A DNA stretch of 64,000 nt from JBGAJN01 sp044224905 (GTDB lineage Bacteria; Verrucomicrobiota; Verrucomicrobiia; Limisphaerales; JBGAJN01): the NCBI GenBank assembly GCA_044224905.1, contig JBGAJN010000004.1:372001-436000 (forward strand), written 5' to 3'. The notes under the pieces are model-generated. The model saw only the letters and a list, made by a program, of their open reading frames with translations. It made no database searches and had not been told where the DNA came from. The stretch's first letter is position 1; each line of letters begins with the position of its first letter. Position numbers and translations under genes: made by a program. This document shows positions 17,316 through 26,346 of this stretch, piece by piece.

Positions 17316-17855
17316 TTGTCCGTGAGTCCTTTTCTTTGGCAAACCCCGCAAAAACGAGCGTCCGAAAGTCATTTTTGTAGTCAGGAAAAGGAATTTCCTG
17401 ACAACCAAAACCATTTTGGTGAGCACCAAAATCATTTTGGGACGAACCAAAATGATTTTCGTAAGCACCAGAGCGACTTTGGGGAAAACCAAAATCGTTT
17501 CGGCGACCACCAAATCCATTTTCTTAACCACCAGAATCGTTCTGGTGGTGACCAAAATAATTTTGGTTGTCACCGAAACGGCTTTTGTGATCACCGAATT
17601 CTCTTTCCGATGAACGAAATCCAGTTCGGAGCGCAGGAAAATGCCTGTTCGACGAATGACAGCTGGCTTCGTGGGCGAGGCCGTAAAGCGCTGAGAACCT
17701 TTCGATCCTCCCTGATGGAACTCCTGCGGTTTGGTTTTCCGCCGACAGCGGGGTCGGTGATTGACCGGCCATGCGGGGCTTCGCTACGTTCACGCCGTGG
17801 CCAAGAAAACTTCAGGGACAAAATCCTTCGAAGCAGCGGCATCCACGCCGAATAA
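17316..17855 (+). CDS. Heptapeptide-repeat protein encoded by the 21-bp array
   Basis: This is an open frame of up to 179 aa. The start is uncertain: TTG at 17316 or GTG at 17322, with no ATG before the repeats. Codons 15-105 form 13 heptads with consensus (D/E/N)(H/N)QN(H/D/R)FG; Phe at position 6 is kept in 12 of 13 units. Many unit-to-unit differences are synonymous in this frame (CAA/CAG, AAC/AAT, TTT/TTC, GGT/GGG/GGC), which argues that this is the translated frame even though the opposite strand and another frame are also open. The C-terminal 75 residues are basic and unlike anything I recognise. Function unknown. Confidence 0.4.
   Translation: MSVSPFLWQTPQKRASESHFCSQEKEFPDNQNHFGEHQNHFGTNQNDFRKHQSDFGENQNRFGDHQIHFLNHQNRSGGDQNNFGCHRNGFCDHRILFPMNEIQFGAQENACSTNDSWLRGRGRKALRTFRSSLMELLRFGFPPTAGSVIDRPCGASLRSRRGQENFRDKILRSSGIHAE
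17358..17630 (+). repeat. 13-unit array of 21-bp near-palindromic repeats
   Basis: Direct repeats with exact 21-nt spacing run from 17358 to 17630. The best-conserved units (17400 onward) share ACCAAAATCATTTTGGT, itself an imperfect palindrome, with 4 variable bases between palindromes. The first two and last three units are more diverged. There are no unique spacers between units, so this is not a CRISPR array. Confidence 0.85.
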
Positions 17856-17897
17856 GAAACCCCGCGCCGATCAAATCCCGCGTCTTACACTCTCATT

Positions 17898-18818
17898 ATG
17901 TCGAATGACTACACATATACTTGCCCCAACTGCTCAAAGGATTGCCACGTCCCGAGCTCGTTGGCAGGACAGAATGTGATTTGTCCAACCTGCTCCAAAG
18001 AGTTTTTTGCGACTCCGCCAGTAGAGCAACCAATGCCAATCGCCCAAGCCGCTCAAGGGGATTTCGTATTGCCGGAGAAACTTCCGTTCTTCAAATCCGG
18101 ACGCAGGAAAATCTTGGAGCAGAGAATTGATCAATTGTTAGCAACTGAGTCCTTGAATGGTTCAGAAGAGGTGCTCTTCAAGCTTGCAGCGAATCTCGGA
18201 CTTCAACAGGACGATGTTGTCAAAATATGCAGAGATCGCCTGACAGAAGAATTTGCCCCGATCAGAAAGCGCATGGAGTCCTCCTTTCTTTTGACTGATG
18301 AGGACCTTGAATTGATTTCTCAGCTCAAGAAAAAATATTGTGCAAACCTGACTCTCGAAGGGGACGCCGAGCTGTTTCGAGCGATATACCTGCTCGAAAC
18401 GAAAGGTGAGCTACCTGCGGCGATCCAGACGGATCTGATGCTGAAGAGCGACGAACTCGTCTATTGGCAGGTGCAGACTACCTGGTACCAGTCTAGGGTC
18501 CATAATCGCGGTTACGCTGGCACATCCGTCAGTATACCTTCAGGGATTAAAGGAGTGAGATTCCGTTTCGGCAGCTACAGTCCCGTGCGATCTGAAGAGA
18601 TAACGCCTCTTGCAAACGGTGTTTTGTATGTGACTTCTGAACGACTACTCTTCAACGGAAACGAAAGAAATACCGCGATAGGTCTAAAAAAAGTGATTGA
18701 TGGGCATGTCTTTGCCGACTCTGTAAAAATCGAGAAAAGCGCGGGTAAGCCCGACTACTTCTCAATGAACCCAGCCCAGGCCAGATATATTCTGTCATTG
18801 GTCGGAGTCTTAAAATAG
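17898..18818 (+). CDS. Zinc-ribbon (MJ0042-like) protein with C-terminal bacterial PH-like domain
   Basis: The protein is 306 aa. The N-terminus holds a two-CxxC zinc ribbon (C9-P-N-C12 and C29-P-T-C32, with an extra Cys16), typical of MJ0042-type fingers in Planctomycetes and Verrucomicrobia. A Pro/Ala linker is followed by a helical region (about 70-165). The last 130 residues (MLKSDELVYW, NGVLYVTSERLLFNGNERNTAIGLKKVI, KPDYFSMNPAQA) match the look of short bacterial PH-like domains ('TxxRLLFxGxxxxxxIxLxKI'). No membrane segment is seen. Codon use and base composition are visibly less GC-rich than in the neighbouring RNase R gene, suggesting recent acquisition. Function unknown. Confidence 0.7.
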   Translation: MSNDYTYTCPNCSKDCHVPSSLAGQNVICPTCSKEFFATPPVEQPMPIAQAAQGDFVLPEKLPFFKSGRRKILEQRIDQLLATESLNGSEEVLFKLAANLGLQQDDVVKICRDRLTEEFAPIRKRMESSFLLTDEDLELISQLKKKYCANLTLEGDAELFRAIYLLETKGELPAAIQTDLMLKSDELVYWQVQTTWYQSRVHNRGYAGTSVSIPSGIKGVRFRFGSYSPVRSEEITPLANGVLYVTSERLLFNGNERNTAIGLKKVIDGHVFADSVKIEKSAGKPDYFSMNPAQARYILSLVGVLK

Positions 18819-18891
18819 TCGCCATCGCGAACATTGGTTCGCGACGCGCAACGGTTCTTCAACCGCTTGAATTCGGTGAGATTGCGTAAAT

Positions 18892-21126
18892 ATGAAAGAC
18901 CAAATCATTCACGCGCTGGGTCATAAGGATTATGTGCCCGCCAATGTGCCGGAGTTGCTCCGGTTGCTGCGGTTGCCGCCGTCGAGCCAGCAGGAATTGC
19001 AGGGCGCGCTCCGTGAACTCGAGCAGGCGGGCCGGATCGCGCGCATCAAGGGCAATCGTTACATCCAGCCGCGCGAGGCGGATCTCATTCCCGGCCGCAT
19101 CCGGATGAACCGCGCGGGCAAAGGCTTTCTCCAGCCCGACGACACCGGCATTCCGGAGATCGCCATCGCGGAGAGCGCGACGGGCACGGCCTTGCATGAG
19201 GATCGGGTGCTCGTGCGGCGCAATGTCCGCGCGCGGGGTTTGCGCTCGGGCGCGGCCGTGGCGGAATCGGGTGAGGTCGTGCGCATCCTCGAACGCCGTC
19301 GTTCGCAGATCGTCGGCACGTTGCAACGCGGGCGCCAGTTTCTCTACGTCATCCCGGATGATCCGCGCATTCCGCATGACATTTCCGTGCCGGAACCGCG
19401 CGACGTGGGCCGGCCCGCGCGCGTCGGCGACAAGGTGGTGGTGGAACTCGTGGAATGGGAATCGCGCCACACGAATCCCGAGGGCGAGATCGTCGAGGTG
19501 CTCGGCGCGCCAGACGAAGAGGGCGTGGACATGCTCTCGGTGTTGCGGCAATACGGTCTCGCGCTGCATTTCCCCAAGCCAGTTTTACACGAGGCGAACG
19601 CGATCGGTTCGACAGTGGACCCGCGCGACATCGCCGGGCGATTGGATTGCCGGCATCATCAGGTGGTCACGATCGATCCCGATGACGCGAAGGATTTCGA
19701 CGACGCGATTTGTCTGGATCGCGTTTCGCCGGAGCAATGGCGGCTGTGGGTTCACATCGCGGACGTGTCGCATTACGTGAAGCCCGGGACGGCGCTGGAC
19801 AAGGAGGCGCGCGCGCGCGGCAACTCGACGTATCTAGTGGACCGCGTGATCCCGATGCTGCCGGAGGCGTTGAGCAACGAGCTGTGTTCGCTCAAGCCGA
19901 ACGTGGACCGGCTCACAAAGTGTGTGGAGTTTCTCGTGTCGAACGAGGGGCGCGTGTTGAACGCGAGGTTTCATTCGGCGGTGATTCACTCGAAGCGACG
20001 CTTCGCTTACGCGGAGGTGCTGGCCATTCTGCAACGCGCGCCGGCGGGGCCGATCGAAGAGATGTTGCATCAAACGCATGAACTGGCGCAGCGCATCCGG
20101 CGGCTGCGTTTCAAAGCGGGCTCGCTCGATCTGGATTTTCCCGAAACGAAGATCCGCCTGGACGATCAAGGGCGCATCCTGCGAATCGAGAAGACGGACA
20201 ACGACGTGTCGCACCAGTTGATCGAGGAGTGCATGTTGCTCGCGAACGAGGCGGTGGCGACGCGGCTGATGAACTTGCGCCAGCCGGCGGTATATCGCGT
20301 TCACGAAATGCCGGACGAACGGCGCTTGCAAGAGTATCGCGAGGAAGTGCTGAGCCATAACGTGCCGTGCGGCAATCTCAGCCAGCCGACCGAGGTGCAG
20401 AAGTTGTTGCACCGGCTCAATTCATTGCCAATCGGACAGGCGTTGAAGATCGGTTTTCTCAAGTCGCTCATGCGCGCGCGTTACGCGGTCGAACCGCTCG
20501 GTCACTACGGGCTGGCGAAAAAGAAATACACGCACTTCACCTCGCCGATCCGGCGTTACGCCGATCTCGTGGTGCACCGCGCGCTCTTCGAGAAGGCTCA
20601 CCTGTCGACGCCCGCGCTCGCCGAGACGGCGGATCACATTTCCGTGACGGAACGCAATTCCGCCGATGCCGAGCGCGACAGCAAGGATGTGAAGTTGTTC
20701 GCGTTCCTAAAGGCGCAGTTGCTCTCCGGCAAACCCGAGCGTTATCCCGCGCTGGTTACGGACGTGCGGAACTTCGGTTTCTTCGTGGATGTGCCGGGGC
20801 TCGCAATGAGCGGGCTCGTGCCGTTGTCCACGATCGAGGATGACTTCTTCGTGTTCGATGCCGCGCGCAATCATCTCGTCGGCCGCCGCACGCGCCGCAT
20901 CATCCGCCTCGGCGACAAGCTCACGGTGCAAGTGGCCAAGGTGGATTCGTTCAAGAAACAGGTAGATTTCCGTCTCGCCGAAACGGACGCGCAACGCGCA
21001 CTGCCTAAGAAGCAACCTCAACGTCACGCGCAGAAACCGCACGCGCGCCCTCCCGGCAAACGCTGGGAGAAACCGCAACGCGGAGGACCGCCGCGATCGT
21101 CCGGCGGACGACGACGGGGCCGATGA
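18892..21126 (+). CDS. rnr: Ribonuclease R
   Basis: The protein is 744 aa, close to the family's usual length. In order it has an N-terminal winged helix (1-60), cold-shock-like RNA-binding domains (about 65-230), the RNB catalytic domain, and a C-terminal S1 domain (about 615-700) with a basic Lys/Arg/Pro tail. The catalytic magnesium-binding motif is IDPDDAKDFDDAI (Asp262, Asp268, Asp270, Asp271). The NSTYLVDRVIPMLPEALSNELCSL and HFTSPIRRYADLVVHR-type motifs of RNase II/R are present. It degrades structured RNA 3' to 5' hydrolytically in the cytoplasm. It stands alone, 65 bp after the zinc-ribbon gene, and converges on the aldolase gene 7 bp away. Confidence 0.96.
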   Translation: MKDQIIHALGHKDYVPANVPELLRLLRLPPSSQQELQGALRELEQAGRIARIKGNRYIQPREADLIPGRIRMNRAGKGFLQPDDTGIPEIAIAESATGTALHEDRVLVRRNVRARGLRSGAAVAESGEVVRILERRRSQIVGTLQRGRQFLYVIPDDPRIPHDISVPEPRDVGRPARVGDKVVVELVEWESRHTNPEGEIVEVLGAPDEEGVDMLSVLRQYGLALHFPKPVLHEANAIGSTVDPRDIAGRLDCRHHQVVTIDPDDAKDFDDAICLDRVSPEQWRLWVHIADVSHYVKPGTALDKEARARGNSTYLVDRVIPMLPEALSNELCSLKPNVDRLTKCVEFLVSNEGRVLNARFHSAVIHSKRRFAYAEVLAILQRAPAGPIEEMLHQTHELAQRIRRLRFKAGSLDLDFPETKIRLDDQGRILRIEKTDNDVSHQLIEECMLLANEAVATRLMNLRQPAVYRVHEMPDERRLQEYREEVLSHNVPCGNLSQPTEVQKLLHRLNSLPIGQALKIGFLKSLMRARYAVEPLGHYGLAKKKYTHFTSPIRRYADLVVHRALFEKAHLSTPALAETADHISVTERNSADAERDSKDVKLFAFLKAQLLSGKPERYPALVTDVRNFGFFVDVPGLAMSGLVPLSTIEDDFFVFDAARNHLVGRRTRRIIRLGDKLTVQVAKVDSFKKQVDFRLAETDAQRALPKKQPQRHAQKPHARPPGKRWEKPQRGGPPRSSGGRRRGR

Positions 21127-21133
21127 GCGCGAA

Positions 21134-22051
21134 CTACGGCTGCGAGAAGTAATCAGCGCTCTGGTAGTTGCCGTCCACGCTCTTCACGATCTGCATCAAC
21201 ACGTCATTCACCAGCGTGCTCGCGCCGAAGCGGAACATGTCGGGGTTCAGCCAATCGTCGCCGAGCGTTTCCTTCACCATCACGAGATACGCGAGCGCTT
21301 GCTTCGCGGTGCGGATTCCGCCGGCGGGTTTCATGCCGATTCGAATTCCCGTGGCGAAAAAGTAATCGCGAATCGCTTCGAGCATCACGAGCGTGACCGG
21401 CATCGTGGCCGCCGGCGTGACTTTGCCCGTGCTCGTCTTGATGAAGTCAGCACCCGCTTCCATCGCGAGCTGGCTGGCGACGCGGACGTTGTCATACGTG
21501 ACGAGTTCGCCGGTTTCGAGAATCACCTTCAAGTGCGCGAGGCCGCAGGCTTCCTTCACGGCGGCGATTTCATCGGACACCTTGTCGTGCTCTCCAGCGA
21601 GGAAGGCGCCGCGATCAATCACCATGTCAATTTCATCCGCACCATCGGCCACGGCGCGGCGGGTTTCCTCCAGCCGTGTACGCAGTGGATATTGCCCGCT
21701 CGGAAAACCCGTCGCCACGGAAGCCACGTGCACGAGGGAATCCGCGCCGAGAAATTTCCGCGCGTACTTCACCATGCTCGGATAAACGCAGACGGCGGCG
21801 CAGCTCGGCACGTCATATTTCGCCTCGATCGGCATGAGCGCCTTGCGGCAGAGATACGCAACCTTGCCCGGCGTGTCTTTACCTTCGAGCGTGGTAAGAT
21901 CCATCATCGAGACGGACAGCTTCAAACCGGCGAGCTTGGCCGCGGTCTTGATGCTGCGTTTAGAGAAACTGGCGGCGCGCTCCTCGACCATCACCTGGTC
22001 GATCGTGGGCACGGAAGCGGCGCGATGCGGAATGGAGGCCACGGCTTTCAT
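21134..22051 (-). CDS. deoC: Deoxyribose-phosphate aldolase
   Basis: The protein is 305 aa from the ATG at 22051; the frame stays open for another 208 codons, but that part runs antisense to the next gene and has no similarity to the family. Catalytic residues of the DeoC TIM barrel are visible: Lys205 in ADFIKTSTGKV (Schiff base), Lys241 in GMKPAGGIRT, and Asp142 in DEIDMVID. It cleaves 2-deoxyribose 5-phosphate to glyceraldehyde 3-phosphate and acetaldehyde, in deoxynucleoside salvage. About 45 residues longer than E. coli DeoC at the N-terminus, like the longer bacterial/eukaryotic DERA group. Convergent with rnr. Confidence 0.95.
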   Translation of the reverse strand: MKAVASIPHRAASVPTIDQVMVEERAASFSKRSIKTAAKLAGLKLSVSMMDLTTLEGKDTPGKVAYLCRKALMPIEAKYDVPSCAAVCVYPSMVKYARKFLGADSLVHVASVATGFPSGQYPLRTRLEETRRAVADGADEIDMVIDRGAFLAGEHDKVSDEIAAVKEACGLAHLKVILETGELVTYDNVRVASQLAMEAGADFIKTSTGKVTPAATMPVTLVMLEAIRDYFFATGIRIGMKPAGGIRTAKQALAYLVMVKETLGDDWLNPDMFRFGASTLVNDVLMQIVKSVDGNYQSADYFSQP

Positions 22052-22150
22052 GAGCGAAACGCTAGCGGACTGTGTTGGACTTGTCGAGAAGGCGGGTTCC
22101 AGCCAGTCCGGATGGGTTGCATTCCGGTAACCGCAAGTTAGAGTGCGCCC

Positions 22151-22888
22151 ATGTTCGGTAATAACAATCCCACGCTTAACGAAAACACCTTCGGTCGCGT
22201 ATCGGCGCAAGGCGCCCACGCCATGACCGTCAACGGCACGATCTACCGCACAGCGGCGCTGCTTTTTCTCGTCGCCACCGGCGCGATCTACACTTGGGAC
22301 AGCTTCGTTCGGAACGGCGCCGAAGTGATGCCGTGGGTATTCGGCGGCGCGATTGGCGGACTCGTCTTCGCGTTGATCACCTGCTTCAAGATGAGCTGGG
22401 CTCCCGTCACTGCGCCGCTTTACGCAGTGTGTGAAGGGCTTTTGCTCGGCGGTATTTCGGCCATCACCGAGAAGCGGTTCCCGGGAATCGTTTTTCAAGC
22501 AGTCGTGCTGACATTCGGCGTGATGCTCACGATGCTCGCGGTTTACCGGTTGGGGCTCGTCAAGGCGACGGATAAATTCCGCGCCGGATTGTTCGCCGCC
22601 ACCGGTGGCATCGCCCTGCTCTATCTCGTGGGCATGGTGATGGGCATGTTTGGCAAAACGATTCCCTACATCCACGAGAGCGGTACGATCGGAATTGTAT
22701 TCAGCCTCGTCGTCGTGATCATCGCAGCACTGAACTTCGTCCTCGATTTCGACCTGATTGAACGCGGCGCGGATTCCGGGGCGCCAAAATATATGGAGTG
22801 GTATGGCGCTTTCGCGCTGATGGTGACACTGATCTGGCTCTACCTGGAAATTCTCCGCCTGCTCTCCAAGTTACGCAGCCGCAACTGA
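22151..22888 (+). CDS. Bax inhibitor-1/YccA-family membrane protein
   Basis: The protein is 245 aa with seven predicted hydrophobic segments (from about residue 35 onward). The C-terminal signature NFVLDFDLIERGADSGAPKYMEWYGAF is spread over conserved positions of the YccA-like Bax1-I family; ALMVTLIWLYLEILRLL closes it. Family members are TMBIM-like proteins linked to calcium leak and membrane-protein quality control. The gene is divergent from deoC with a 99-bp gap. Confidence 0.9.
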   Translation: MFGNNNPTLNENTFGRVSAQGAHAMTVNGTIYRTAALLFLVATGAIYTWDSFVRNGAEVMPWVFGGAIGGLVFALITCFKMSWAPVTAPLYAVCEGLLLGGISAITEKRFPGIVFQAVVLTFGVMLTMLAVYRLGLVKATDKFRAGLFAATGGIALLYLVGMVMGMFGKTIPYIHESGTIGIVFSLVVVIIAALNFVLDFDLIERGADSGAPKYMEWYGAFALMVTLIWLYLEILRLLSKLRSRN

Positions 22889-22903
22889 TCAACGCCTCGG
22901 CGA

Positions 22904-23695
22904 TCAAAAGCGAACCACGGTGCCGGGATCGTAGACCGGCTTGCCGGCAACGGCTTGGCCGGTGCGCATGGCGAAACATTGGACGACGAATTCCTTGGTC
23001 AAATCGTAGCCGTGGTTGTCGAACTTTTCGATGTCCTGATTTAATCTGGCCAAGGCCAGCTTGGCATCGCGAAGTTCCTCATTCCGCATCTCCAACGCAT
23101 CACCGCCGTAACGAATATAGCCGTTCTGTCGGTACTCGAGTTCCATATCGGACAGGCGCTTTTGCGCACCGGCCACATTTGCCTCGCCTCGCCCGACACG
23201 TTGCCGCACGGCCGCCAATTGCGCTTTCAAACGATTGTATTCGTCGAGTCGTTCTTTAGGCGGGTTGCGCAGCACGATAAGCCCGGCGGACTGGCCGTCG
23301 ACAGTGCCGCGAATCACCCAACCGTATCCGGGAGTTTCCACGATAACGCCCTGAATATAGGACCAAGGCTTGAGTGGACGATCGCCCGAGGCCCCGGCGG
23401 CACCGGGCTTCACCGCGATACCGGGCGCTGGCTTGGCTGCGGGCACGGGCGGCGGCGGCGGCTGATTGGCACCGCCGGCGACCATCGCGAGTTCCTGCTC
23501 CTGTTGCCATTTGATCAACGGCGTGAGGTTGATCGTCACGCCGTTGATGACGCGCCGCGCTTCTTTGAATTGGCGCGCCCACTCGTTGGTCGTCGTCAGC
23601 GTGTTGCTCTGCGACCACGCCGGAAGCGCGAGGCTGAGCCACAAAAGTAGAGCTACTCGTTTCATAGCAGATTGATGTCGAGCAAACGTTAACAT
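22904..23695 (-). CDS. Exported coiled-coil protein of unknown function
   Basis: The protein is 263 aa from the ATG at 23695, which has GGAGA about 6 nt upstream; an internal ATG at 23665 would start the signal peptide (MKRVALLLWLSLALPAWSQ) directly. After the signal comes a small domain with EWARQFKEARRVINGVTINLTPLI, then a Pro/Ala linker. An SH3-like stretch (YIQGVIVETPGYGWVIRGTVDG, LIVLRNPP) leads to a charged coiled coil (RLKAQLAAVRQRVGRGE...LNQDIEKFD). The C-terminal 30 residues (VVQCFAMRTGQAVAGKPVYD) are conserved-looking. It converges on the Bax-inhibitor gene. No family name is recognised. Confidence 0.7.
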   Translation of the reverse strand: MLTFARHQSAMKRVALLLWLSLALPAWSQSNTLTTTNEWARQFKEARRVINGVTINLTPLIKWQQEQELAMVAGGANQPPPPPVPAAKPAPGIAVKPGAAGASGDRPLKPWSYIQGVIVETPGYGWVIRGTVDGQSAGLIVLRNPPKERLDEYNRLKAQLAAVRQRVGRGEANVAGAQKRLSDMELEYRQNGYIRYGGDALEMRNEELRDAKLALARLNQDIEKFDNHGYDLTKEFVVQCFAMRTGQAVAGKPVYDPGTVVRF

Positions 23696-23875
23696 GGATT
23701 CTCCGTAGCGACCATGGAGATTTTCGGCAGCAGTCGATGAGCGGTGAGACATCTACAAAGTTGAATTTTTGTTTGCGTCACCCGTCGTTTTGAGCGCAAT
23801 TATGCCCGCTTTTCGGCTTTCCGCGTCGGCACCTGCCACCGGGAAATTTGGTCGAGACGCATTACAAATTGAAAA

Positions 23876-26314
23876 ATGCCAATGAAGCCAAGCCCACTGT
23901 TTAACTTCTCACTGATCACTGCGCTCTGCGTCGCGATGATCTCCGCGCCCTCGATCACGTCGGCGGCAGATTCTGCGCCGAAGAAAAAGGACAAGTCCGG
24001 GAAGAAAGCTGATCCCAAGAAAGCAGAGAAAAAGAAAAGCCAATACGACGACGCGATTCTCAACGCGATGAATCACGGACCGTTCTACTCCGGCGTTTTC
24101 AACGGCCGAAACATTTCGCTCAAAGGCGTCGCGGTGAAACTCGACAACGGCAAGGCAGGCGTGGTCTTCGACACGCTCACGCTGCGCTATGCGGACGGTT
24201 GGGCAGGCGGTTTTATTAAGATCGGCGGAGAGCGTACCTTGGGTTGCAATTCGTTCCCCGTCGGTGAAATGGCGTTCGCCACCGAGCCCGGTCCGGGCTG
24301 GGCGGCCAAAGGCGGCACCTTCGACGCCGCGCGCCCACGCTACGAAGCGCAACCCGGTAAAGGCAACTACGGCGAAACGAAACATAAAGGAATTGCAGAC
24401 GGCCCGCTGCCGAAAGATTGGGCCAAGTGGCAGGGCATTTATCGTCAGGGCGATGTCGTCACGTTCGCTTACACGGTCGGCAATTCTAAGGTGCTCGATC
24501 AACCGGGACTCGAAAACGTCGACGGATTGAAACTGTTCACCCGCACGATGCGAATCGACCACTCGGAAGAGCCGCTCGTTGCGTTGATCGCCGATGATGC
24601 TGAAGCCACAGGCAAAGTCGAAAACGGCGTCGCCTTGCTGACTTCTCCCAAGGGAACGGTCGCCATCGCGGTCACCGGATTGGATTCGGCGAAGCTCTCG
24701 ATTGCCAGCGGTGGTCGCGTGTTGTTGACCGTTCCGAAATCAGCGCGCGCGCAAACCGTCCGCGTGGTCACGGCTCGAATTGGGGGTGACACTGGCAAAT
24801 TCAACGCCGCGCTCAAGAAACTCGGCAAGATCGCCGACCTCGAAGCGGCGACGAAACCCGGTAAACCGATCTGGCCGCAAACGCTAACGATGAAAGGCAA
24901 CGTGCCGATCAGCAGCGAGGCTTACGTCGTCGACACCATTCCAGTTCCCGACCGCAATGATCCCGCGAACATCTGGAAATCATGGGTGCGCTGCAGCGGG
25001 TTTGATTGGTTCTCCGACGGGCGCGTGGCTGTGTGTTCCCTCAGTGGCGACGTCTGGATCGTTTCTGGCATCGACGCGAAACTGGACAAGGTGACCTGGA
25101 AACGTTTCGCCTCGGGCCTTTACCAACCGCTCGGCCTGAAGATCGTGAAGGACAAAGTTTTCGTGCTCGGCCGCGACCAACTCACCCGCTTGCATGATTT
25201 GAACAACGACGGTGAAGCGGACTACTACGAGAACTTCAACAACGACATCTCCATCACCGAATTTTACCACGAGTTCTGCTTGAACCTGGAAACTGATTCG
25301 AAAGGAAATTTCTATTTCACTAAAGGCGGCAATCTCGGCGAAGCGAAGATCGCCCACCAAGGAGCGCTCAATCGCATTTCAGCGGACGGATCGAAACTCG
25401 ACGTCGTGGCGACCGGCCTACGCGCTCCCAATGGGATGGGAATGAGCCCGAACGATCAGGTGTCCACCAGCGACAACGAAGGCAACTGGGTTCCCGTCTG
25501 CCGCGTTGATCTCGTGAAACCGGGCGCGTTTCTCGGGCACGCGTTCACAGCGCATCAACCAACGCAACCGACCCATCCCGGTTACCCGCTGTTCTGGATA
25601 GCTTACAATCAGGACAATTCCTCCGGTGGACAGGTATGGGTGCCCAACGATAAATGGGGCCCGTTCGCTGGCGACATGCTGCACTTGTCCTATGGCAAAT
25701 GCTCGCTCTTCAAAACGTGGAAGCAGGAAGTCGACGGCCAAGTTCAAGGCGGCTACGTGCGATTCCCGCTCTCCTTCGAGTCGGGCATAATGCGCGCTCG
25801 CTTCAGCCCGTTCGACAATCAGTTCTATGCCGTTGGCCTCAGCGTGTGGCAATCGAGCGGAGCGAAACAAGGCGCCTTCCATCGCGTCCGCTACACTGGG
25901 CGAAAAGTGATGATGCCCACCAAACTTGAAGCGAAAAAGAACGGCGTCGAGATCACCTTCACCGAACCGCTTGATCCCGAAACCGCCAAGGATCCCGGCA
26001 GCTACGCCGTCGATCAATGGAACTACAAATGGGCGCAGGAATACGGCTCCAAGCTGTACTCGGTGAAAGATCCGAATCAGGCAATTCCCAAGAGCTTGGA
26101 AAGCGCCAGCGGCGACCCCGTCGAGGTGAAATCGGCCAAGCTCTCGAACAACAACCGCACCGTCTTCCTTGAATACGGCGAACCCGTCGTACCCGTGATG
26201 GAGCAGCACATCCGGTTCAACCTCAGCGACGCCAACGGCAAGAAACACCAAATACCTCTACCCCTAAAACCAACACAAAAAAAAAAACCCCCCCCCGGCC
26301 GCTATAAACATTAA
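23876..26314 (+). CDS. Exported DUF6797-like beta-propeller protein
   Basis: The protein is 812 aa with a signal peptide (hydrophobic residues 8-27) and a Lys-rich linker. Residues about 55-350 match the pattern of DUF6797-type proteins of Verrucomicrobia (NHGPFYSGVFNGRNISLKGV, LRYADGWAGGFIKIGGERTL). Residues about 360-620 form a propeller like PQQ/sorbosone dehydrogenases (DWFSDGRVAVCSLSGDVWIV, LDVVATGLRAPNGMGMSPND). A C-terminal beta domain follows. No CxxCH is present, so unlike many relatives it lacks its own cytochrome. The extreme C-terminus is encoded by an A11-C9 homopolymer junction and may be frameshifted or artefactual. Role inferred: periplasmic carbohydrate or alcohol oxidation. 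Confidence 0.75.
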   Translation: MPMKPSPLFNFSLITALCVAMISAPSITSAADSAPKKKDKSGKKADPKKAEKKKSQYDDAILNAMNHGPFYSGVFNGRNISLKGVAVKLDNGKAGVVFDTLTLRYADGWAGGFIKIGGERTLGCNSFPVGEMAFATEPGPGWAAKGGTFDAARPRYEAQPGKGNYGETKHKGIADGPLPKDWAKWQGIYRQGDVVTFAYTVGNSKVLDQPGLENVDGLKLFTRTMRIDHSEEPLVALIADDAEATGKVENGVALLTSPKGTVAIAVTGLDSAKLSIASGGRVLLTVPKSARAQTVRVVTARIGGDTGKFNAALKKLGKIADLEAATKPGKPIWPQTLTMKGNVPISSEAYVVDTIPVPDRNDPANIWKSWVRCSGFDWFSDGRVAVCSLSGDVWIVSGIDAKLDKVTWKRFASGLYQPLGLKIVKDKVFVLGRDQLTRLHDLNNDGEADYYENFNNDISITEFYHEFCLNLETDSKGNFYFTKGGNLGEAKIAHQGALNRISADGSKLDVVATGLRAPNGMGMSPNDQVSTSDNEGNWVPVCRVDLVKPGAFLGHAFTAHQPTQPTHPGYPLFWIAYNQDNSSGGQVWVPNDKWGPFAGDMLHLSYGKCSLFKTWKQEVDGQVQGGYVRFPLSFESGIMRARFSPFDNQFYAVGLSVWQSSGAKQGAFHRVRYTGRKVMMPTKLEAKKNGVEITFTEPLDPETAKDPGSYAVDQWNYKWAQEYGSKLYSVKDPNQAIPKSLESASGDPVEVKSAKLSNNNRTVFLEYGEPVVPVMEQHIRFNLSDANGKKHQIPLPLKPTQKKKPPPGRYKH

Positions 26315-26346
26315 CGCCGCCCGCTTCTTTTTTAAAATTTCGATCT

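Noticed and set aside
17292..17594. Minus-strand repeat protein across the 21-bp array
   Set aside because: The palindromic units keep the opposite strand open; unit differences are less often synonymous in this frame than in the + frame starting at 17316.
17358..17630. CRISPR array
   Set aside because: Units are contiguous 21-mers without unique spacers, they are diverged from one another, and no cas genes are present.
22052..22675. N-terminal extension of the deoC frame
   Set aside because: 208 codons before the ATG at 22051 run antisense to the Bax-inhibitor gene and do not resemble DeoC.
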